NCBI RefSeq assembly: GCF_020422885.1
Contig: NZ_CP084622.1
Location: 4,483,001 to 4,547,000 of the forward strand
Origin: Mesobacillus sp. S13
Lineage (GTDB): Bacteria; Bacillota; Bacilli; Bacillales; Cytobacillaceae
Length of the DNA stretch: 64,000 nucleotides
Direction: 5' to 3'
The position numbers were made by a program, and so were the translations under genes. Of the stretch, positions 60,722 through 64,000 are shown piece by piece (position 1 is the stretch's first letter; every line of letters begins with the position of its first letter). Below the pieces are notes generated by a model. That model saw only the letters and a program-made list of their open reading frames with translations. It was not told the origin of the DNA and did no database searches.

Positions 60722-61002
60722 TTTCCTCTCTCGTTAAAATGCAAACCATCTCCCAAGATTATATACGATTATAATAAAATGTAATATAAACCAAAATATG
60801 GATTTATTATCTATTTTAAACTTACAGATTACTCTTTTTAAAAAAATCCTTTGGACGCAAAAAGACCGGCTTAATCAGCCGGCATCAAAATTTGAGGGTT
60901 TATTGGAGATCAGTTTATTGAATTTCTCTCTCAAAGGTCCTGTGTGAGGGTTTTCGAGGAAAATTCGTTAGTGTTGAATTCTATTCTCTTTACAAAAATC
61001 AC
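60722..61002. other. Gap with a terminator
   Basis: The hairpin GCCGGCTGATTAAGCCGGT followed by TTTTT (minus strand, 60864-60885) ends the ssb operon. Apart from an AT-rich promoter region near 60760 nothing is seen. Confidence 0.6.
60860..60886 (-). terminator. Terminator of the ssb operon
   Basis: GCCGGC and GCCGGT arms around TGATTAA on the minus strand, followed by CTTTTTGCG. Confidence 0.7.
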
Positions 61003-61209
61003 TTACTTCCTGACATATTCTTTTCTGCTGGAATTTGGTCTTGGCGGCTCGGCTATGAAGGAGTAGACGCGGTTAATCTGCAGTTCTTTGGAGGCGATTT
61101 CGAGCTGGCGGACACGCTTGGTGAGTTCGTCGACCTTCTCATTGCTTTTTCCAACCATTTTAATCAAGCTGACAAGCAGCTTTTCAATTGAATCGGTTTC
61201 GCTATACAA
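61003..61209 (-). CDS. Small coiled-coil protein, 68 aa
   Basis: The TTG at 61209 overlaps the last codons of ssb by 8 bp, with the GGAGG of the ssb end as ribosome binding site. The protein starts [20 protein letters not shown] and is a short coiled coil ([20 protein letters not shown]) with a basic tail. B. subtilis has ywpG in this place, but the similarity is not clear, so no symbol is given. Coupling to ssb suggests a role near it, which is an inference. Confidence 0.55.
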   Translation of the reverse strand: MYSETDSIEKLLVSLIKMVGKSNEKVDELTKRVRQLEIASKELQINRVYSFIAEPPRPNSSRKEYVRK

Positions 61210-61612
61210 ATGGAAGCTCCTCCCTTTGTATCGGAACAGGCTGTGGCTGCATGGGCGCCTGCGATGTCTGCTGAGTTTCCCGCGTACCTGCCGGCTTCGA
61301 ACTTAAAAATCGCACTCCCTCAGCAACTACTTCTGTCACATAAACACGTTTGCCTTCCTGGTTATCGTAATTACGGGTCTGGATTCGTCCGGTCACCCCG
61401 AGCACTGCACCTTTTTTACAGTAATTTGCCGTGTTTTCTGCCGTTTTGCCCCAAAGGATGCAATGGACAAAATCAGCCTCGATTTCACCGCTGGCGTTCT
61501 TATAATGCCGGTTCACCGCAAGCGTAATATTCGACACCGCTTTGCCGTCAGGGGTGAACCTGAGTTCCGGATCTTTCGTCAGCCGACCTACTAGCGTAAC
61601 TTGATTGATCAC
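61202..61612 (-). CDS. Single-stranded DNA-binding protein
   Basis: The GTG at 61612 with AAAGGAG upstream gives 136 aa ([19 protein letters not shown]), the standard Ssb start. The OB-fold has [20 protein letters not shown] and [20 protein letters not shown], then a short linker and the C-terminal tip REELPFV, a version of the DDDLPF partner-binding tail with one extra residue. Position beside ywpF and fabZ corresponds to B. subtilis ssbB (ywpH), the competence-linked Ssb, although it is longer. The house-keeping ssbA is expected elsewhere. Confidence 0.92.
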   Translation of the reverse strand: MINQVTLVGRLTKDPELRFTPDGKAVSNITLAVNRHYKNASGEIEADFVHCILWGKTAENTANYCKKGAVLGVTGRIQTRNYDNQEGKRVYVTEVVAEGVRFLSSKPAGTRETQQTSQAPMQPQPVPIQREELPFV

Positions 61613-61872
61613 CTTTTCATCTCCTTTCTCCTTGATACCCCGATGATAATCCTTTTTAGACCTGTGGTAAAATGTCGAAAATCGTGTTTTTGTCTGCAAA
61701 AACTGCATCACAGTAACAGTTTTATCCTTAATAATTGAGTTTTCCACACACCTGATACCCTCAAAAATGAATTTTAGCAATTCAGAAATTTTTCTTTCGA
61801 CAAATGGGCTTTTTTTCGTTTTCGAATCATACTGTGTTATAATTTGGACAAGAATTACGGGAGGTGGTTGAC

Positions 61873-62307
61873 ATGAAGACGTTTAAGTTGATTTCAATGC
61901 AGCTTGCTGATGATGATGCTTTAGTGGATATCGAAATGGAAGACGGCCTGATTATCAATAAAGAGGATGAAAAAGGGACCTGGCTCGTCGAGGTTTTTGC
62001 CGATCATAAATACATCCCTTATTTCCAGGATGCATGCGACAACGACAAAGAAATCATCGTCCAAGTCGTCATCACCAAACGAGAGAACGACCCGGCAGCA
62101 TTTTTGACCAAAGTATGCTGTGTGAAGAAGCTAAGTACGCATGCCAGCATTCTTTTAACCGGAAAGCTCACCAAACCGAAGAGCGATTATCCGGAAAAAT
62201 TGCTGGAGTATCTGCTTGATAAAGGATTTAAAGGCGAAGAACTGCTTGCAGAATTCAAGGAAAAAATCATCACAAGGCCGCAAATTTTGCAGCCGAAAAA
62301 AGTGTAA
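61873..62307 (+). CDS. ywpF: YwpF-like protein
   Basis: The ATG at 61873 follows GGGAGGTGG; the GTG at 61864 lies within the site. The 144-aa product ([20 protein letters not shown]) has the YwpF family pattern with [40 protein letters not shown] and the helical end [20 protein letters not shown]. The family is confined to Bacillaceae and has no assigned biochemical activity. It is divergent from ssb, as in B. subtilis. A terminator follows directly. Confidence 0.87.
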   Translation: MKTFKLISMQLADDDALVDIEMEDGLIINKEDEKGTWLVEVFADHKYIPYFQDACDNDKEIIVQVVITKRENDPAAFLTKVCCVKKLSTHASILLTGKLTKPKSDYPEKLLEYLLDKGFKGEELLAEFKEKIITRPQILQPKKV

Positions 62308-62309
62308 TG

Positions 62310-62338
62310 AAACTCCCGCTGATTAGCTGGAGTTTTTT
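62310..62338 (+). terminator. Terminator of ywpF
   Basis: AAACTCC and GGAGTTT arms with an AGCT inner pair, followed by TTTTTG. Confidence 0.75.
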
Positions 62339-62362
62339 TGTTGGCAAAAACGCAAAAAGAAT

Positions 62363-62391
62363 GGGCAGGAATTTGCACACCTGCCCTTTTT
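62363..62391. terminator. Terminator of the lipoprotein gene
   Basis: GGGCAGG (62363-62369) pairs with CCTGCCC (62380-62386); a T-run follows on the plus strand and TTC on the minus strand, so it may serve as a second ywpF terminator too. Confidence 0.65.
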
Positions 62392-62394
62392 GCA

Positions 62395-62685
62395 TTATTG
62401 ATCGTTGTTGTCCTCGTCGTTCATATCAAGCTTGTCCTCAACAGCATCTTCGCCTGGCTCGTTGTTGTCTTCCATCATGTCGCCATCGTTGTCAGTGTTG
62501 ATGTCGTTGTTTTCGTCATTGTTGTCATCGATCATGCCGTCATCATCGACATTGCCGTTGTCATCTGCCGGATTCTCGATATCCACATCATCATCCGGAG
62601 GAGGATCCTGGTCATTCGCACATCCAGCAAGGAACATAGCCGATAGCAATGAGCCACCGATTAACATTAATAGCTTTTTCTTCAT
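62395..62685 (-). CDS. Very acidic lipoprotein, 96 aa
   Basis: The signal (MKKKLLMLIGGSLLSAMFLA) ends in the lipobox LAGC, so the mature protein is lipid-anchored on the outer face of the membrane. The mature part of about 75 residues consists almost only of Asp, Asn, Glu and Gly (for example DDDVDIENPADDNGNVDDDG), with no folded domain expected. It could bind cations such as calcium. Genes for such acidic lipoproteins are common in Bacillaceae, with no known function. Confidence 0.8.
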   Translation of the reverse strand: MKKKLLMLIGGSLLSAMFLAGCANDQDPPPDDDVDIENPADDNGNVDDDGMIDDNNDENNDINTDNDGDMMEDNNEPGEDAVEDKLDMNDEDNNDQ

Positions 62686-63015
62686 GAGTAAAAGCCCCTT
62701 TCATTAATAGGTATTTTTAAGACCTTTTGCACGGGTCTGCAGTTAGATTGCCCACCAATGAAAAAAACTTGCATTATTTTGTAAAAAAATTGCATTGATA
62801 AATAATTTTTCTTGTTTGTGTGTAAAGCAGCCTTCCATACAAAAGGGGATGCACTACCTGAAAAGTCTTGTTTATTACGAAAATGGCGGAACTTGGATTA
62901 TAAAAGCCTAATTCTTTTACACTTAAAGCGAAAAAACTATAAATTGCATGAGGAATACTCCTCCAAAAGAGCTAATATCCTTGCTGGAAAAATTATTCTC
63001 TTAGTAAAGTGTGAT

Positions 63016-63107
63016 AATTGCACCGTTCTCCAGCCTAATTGCACGAAAACCAGGAATAATTGCACAATTATTGCCAATAATTGCACCGAAAAAAACCATA
63101 ATTGCAC
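63016..63107. repeat. Five AATTGCAC boxes with exact 21-bp spacing
   Basis: AATTGCAC occurs at 63016, 63037, 63058, 63079 and 63100, always 21 bp apart, while the intervening 13 bases vary. The array lies just downstream of fabZ. Confidence 0.85.
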
Positions 63108-63129
63108 CTTCTACCTAATTATGTAAAAA

Positions 63130-63158
63130 AAGAACCCAACCAATGAAATTGGGTTCAC
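63130..63158 (-). terminator. Terminator of fabZ
   Basis: GAACCCAA and TTGGGTTC form a perfect 8-bp stem (63132-63156); the minus-strand exit is TTTTTTTAC. Confidence 0.85.
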
Positions 63159-63166
63159 TGCAACAT

Positions 63167-63589
63167 TTATTTTATCGCAAATGTAATTTCCGCTTCACAA
63201 GCCAATTCGCCATCAACTGTAGCGACCGCTTTTCCTTTTCCAATCGGGCCGCGCAGCTTGATCATCTCTACTTCCAGCCTGAGCTGGTCGCCTGGTTTTA
63301 CCTGTCTCTTAAAACGGCAATTGTCGATACCAGCGAAAAAGCCGATTTTGCCGCGGTTTTCTTCAAGCTTCAAAACGGCAACTGCTCCAACCTGAGCTAG
63401 AGCCTCAACAATCAGCACTCCAGGCATGACCGGGTAATCTGGGAAATGTCCGTTGAAGAACTCCTCATTAGCAGTCACATTTTTAATGCCGACTGCCCTT
63501 TTTCCCTCTTCGATTTCAATAATTTTATCAACTAGCAGAAATGGATAGCGGTGCGGGATGATTTCTTTGATTTGAGTGATGTCCATCAT
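63167..63589 (-). CDS. fabZ: (3R)-hydroxyacyl-ACP dehydratase
   Basis: The 140-aa hot-dog fold enzyme starts [20 protein letters not shown] after AGGAGGTAC and has the catalytic histidine in [14 protein letters not shown] and the glutamate in [13 protein letters not shown]. Length is normal. It removes water from 3-hydroxyacyl-ACP in fatty acid elongation. The position near the flagellar hook gene and ywpF is as in B. subtilis. Phased repeats follow its terminator. Confidence 0.96.
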   Translation of the reverse strand: MMDITQIKEIIPHRYPFLLVDKIIEIEEGKRAVGIKNVTANEEFFNGHFPDYPVMPGVLIVEALAQVGAVAVLKLEENRGKIGFFAGIDNCRFKRQVKPGDQLRLEVEMIKLRGPIGKGKAVATVDGELACEAEITFAIK

Positions 63590-63645
63590 AATTTAGTACC
63601 TCCTACTAATACTTACTAACCATTGTACTAAAAAACCCAACTAAA

Positions 63646-63668
63646 AAGGAAGGGAAACCTCCCTTCCT
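63646..63668 (-). terminator. Terminator between the epuA-like gene and fabZ
   Basis: GGAAGGG and CCCTTCC arms around AAACCT (63648-63667); the minus-strand exit is TTTTTAG. Confidence 0.75.
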
Positions 63669-63676
63669 TCAAAAAA

Positions 63677-63940
63677 TTATTCTCTATTTACCAAATCAAT
63701 AATATGAGTCCAGGTTGACTTCTCAAAAACATCCTTCGCTTTGCCGCTTCCCATTACACCGTAGCCGAACATGGCGCCAAGCGTAATGCTTGCTGCGAAA
63801 AGAACGAGCACAATAATAATCCGAAGCCAGATCGGAATAAGGCGAACCCGGATTCTTTTCTTTTTCTCGCGTGTTTGCTTCTTCTCTTTTTTCACTTCTT
63901 CACGCGTTAATGCTTCTTGATTATTCTTGTTCAAAGCCAT
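63677..63940 (-). CDS. EpuA-like small membrane protein (annotated in relatives as RNA polymerase subunit beta-like)
   Basis: The ATG at 63940 gives 87 aa (MALNKNNQEALTREEVKKEK). A very basic cytoplasmic N-terminus (KKEKKQTREKKKRIRVRLIP) is followed by one membrane helix (WLRIIIVLVLFAASITLGAM) and a short outer part GYGVMGSGKAKDVFEKSTWT, the EpuA pattern. Databases often label such proteins DNA-directed RNA polymerase subunit beta because of their neighbourhood elsewhere; they are not the polymerase subunit. It starts 19 bp after the flagellar hook gene. The function is unknown. Confidence 0.8.
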   Translation of the reverse strand: MALNKNNQEALTREEVKKEKKQTREKKKRIRVRLIPIWLRIIIVLVLFAASITLGAMFGYGVMGSGKAKDVFEKSTWTHIIDLVNRE

Positions 63941-63959
63941 ATTGATTGTTCTTCCCCTC

Positions 63960-64000
63960 TTAACGGATTCCATTCACTAGTCCGAGCATCTGATCAGCCA
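63960..64000 (-). CDS. Flagellar hook-basal body protein, last codons (FlhP/FlgG type)
   Basis: The window edge cuts this gene; the final codons read ADQMLGLVNGIR and a TAA at 63962-63960. This matches the C-terminus of FlgG/FlhO/FlhP proteins. With fabZ and ywpF nearby, flhP is the likely gene. Confidence 0.6.
   Translation of the reverse strand, partial: ADQMLGLVNGIR

Larger units (their letters stand above)
62686..63166. other. Gap with phased AATTGCAC repeats
   Basis: A 104-codon frame at 62812-63126 has no convincing ribosome binding site and its end is made of the 21-bp repeats, so I do not call it. The repeats are listed separately. Confidence 0.55.

Noticed and set aside
61613..61780. 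N-terminal extension of ssb to 61780
   Set aside because: Ssb proteins start [11 protein letters not shown]; the GTG at 61612 has an ideal AAAGGAG site, and the extension has no similarity to Ssb.
63016..63107. Replication or plasmid origin iterons
   Set aside because: Surroundings are conserved chromosomal housekeeping genes and no replication initiator gene is near.
62812..63126. 104-codon plus-strand frame with NCT every seven residues
   Set aside because: No good ribosome binding site, no family; the periodic NCT is simply the 21-bp AATTGCAC array read in frame.

Overview
The window looks like the chromosome of a low-to-moderate GC member of the Bacillaceae (Bacillus/Mesobacillus-like). 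Several genes and gene neighbours match Bacillus subtilis: a ywqB/ywqA-like pair (SWIM zinc finger plus SNF2 helicase), a ywqD/ywqE-like BY-kinase and PHP phosphatase, yknW/yknX-like genes, and the block ssb - ywpF - fabZ - epuA-like gene - flagellar hook gene. Ribosome binding sites are strong (GGAGG) and TTG/GTG starts are common, as expected for this group. No rRNA, tRNA or CRISPR array was seen. The species cannot be fixed from the sequence alone.

Layout. (1) 0-2 kb: a HIRAN-TPR protein cut by the window edge and two small unknown genes. (2) 2-10 kb: a choline module made of a BCCT-type transporter translationally coupled to an HTH-LicC-LicA fusion, next to a very large secreted GH16 glucanase with choline-binding repeats. 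(3) 10.2-18.5 kb: an AT-rich accessory island with a yifB/comM remnant, a cytosine-methyltransferase-like protein lacking its catalytic cysteine and fused to a PD-(D/E)XK nuclease domain, a transposase remnant, a MazF/PemK-type toxin-antitoxin pair, two broken genes, unknown proteins and scattered REP-like palindromes. (4) 18.5-37.2 kb: a long minus-strand exopolysaccharide cluster running from the Wzz/BY-kinase/phosphatase genes, through an EpsC-like dehydratase, GalU, a stray pilin-like gene, glycosyltransferases, flippase and polymerase, to Ugd and a UDP-glucuronate epimerase. (5) 37.3-49.2 kb: two SpoIID/LytB choline-binding proteins, an acyltransferase, another choline-binding protein and an ECF sigma/anti-sigma pair, interspersed with a second REP family. 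(6) 49.2-57 kb: YknWX-like genes and the SWIM/SNF2 pair. (7) 57-64 kb: a secreted beta-helix choline-binding protein, then the ssb-ywpF-fabZ-epuA-flhP housekeeping block.

How it fits together. Five secreted proteins end in choline-binding (CW_binding_1) repeats, and the window also encodes a likely choline importer plus choline kinase and CTP:phosphocholine cytidylyltransferase activities. The simplest reading is that this organism decorates its surface polymer with phosphocholine and docks enzymes on it, as pneumococci do; that is unusual for a Bacillaceae member. The LicD-type phosphocholine transferase is not in the window. The polysaccharide cluster predicts an acidic polymer (UDP-glucuronate/galacturonate, a pyruvyl group). 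The strongest candidate for an undescribed system is the pseudo-methyltransferase-nuclease fusion in the island.
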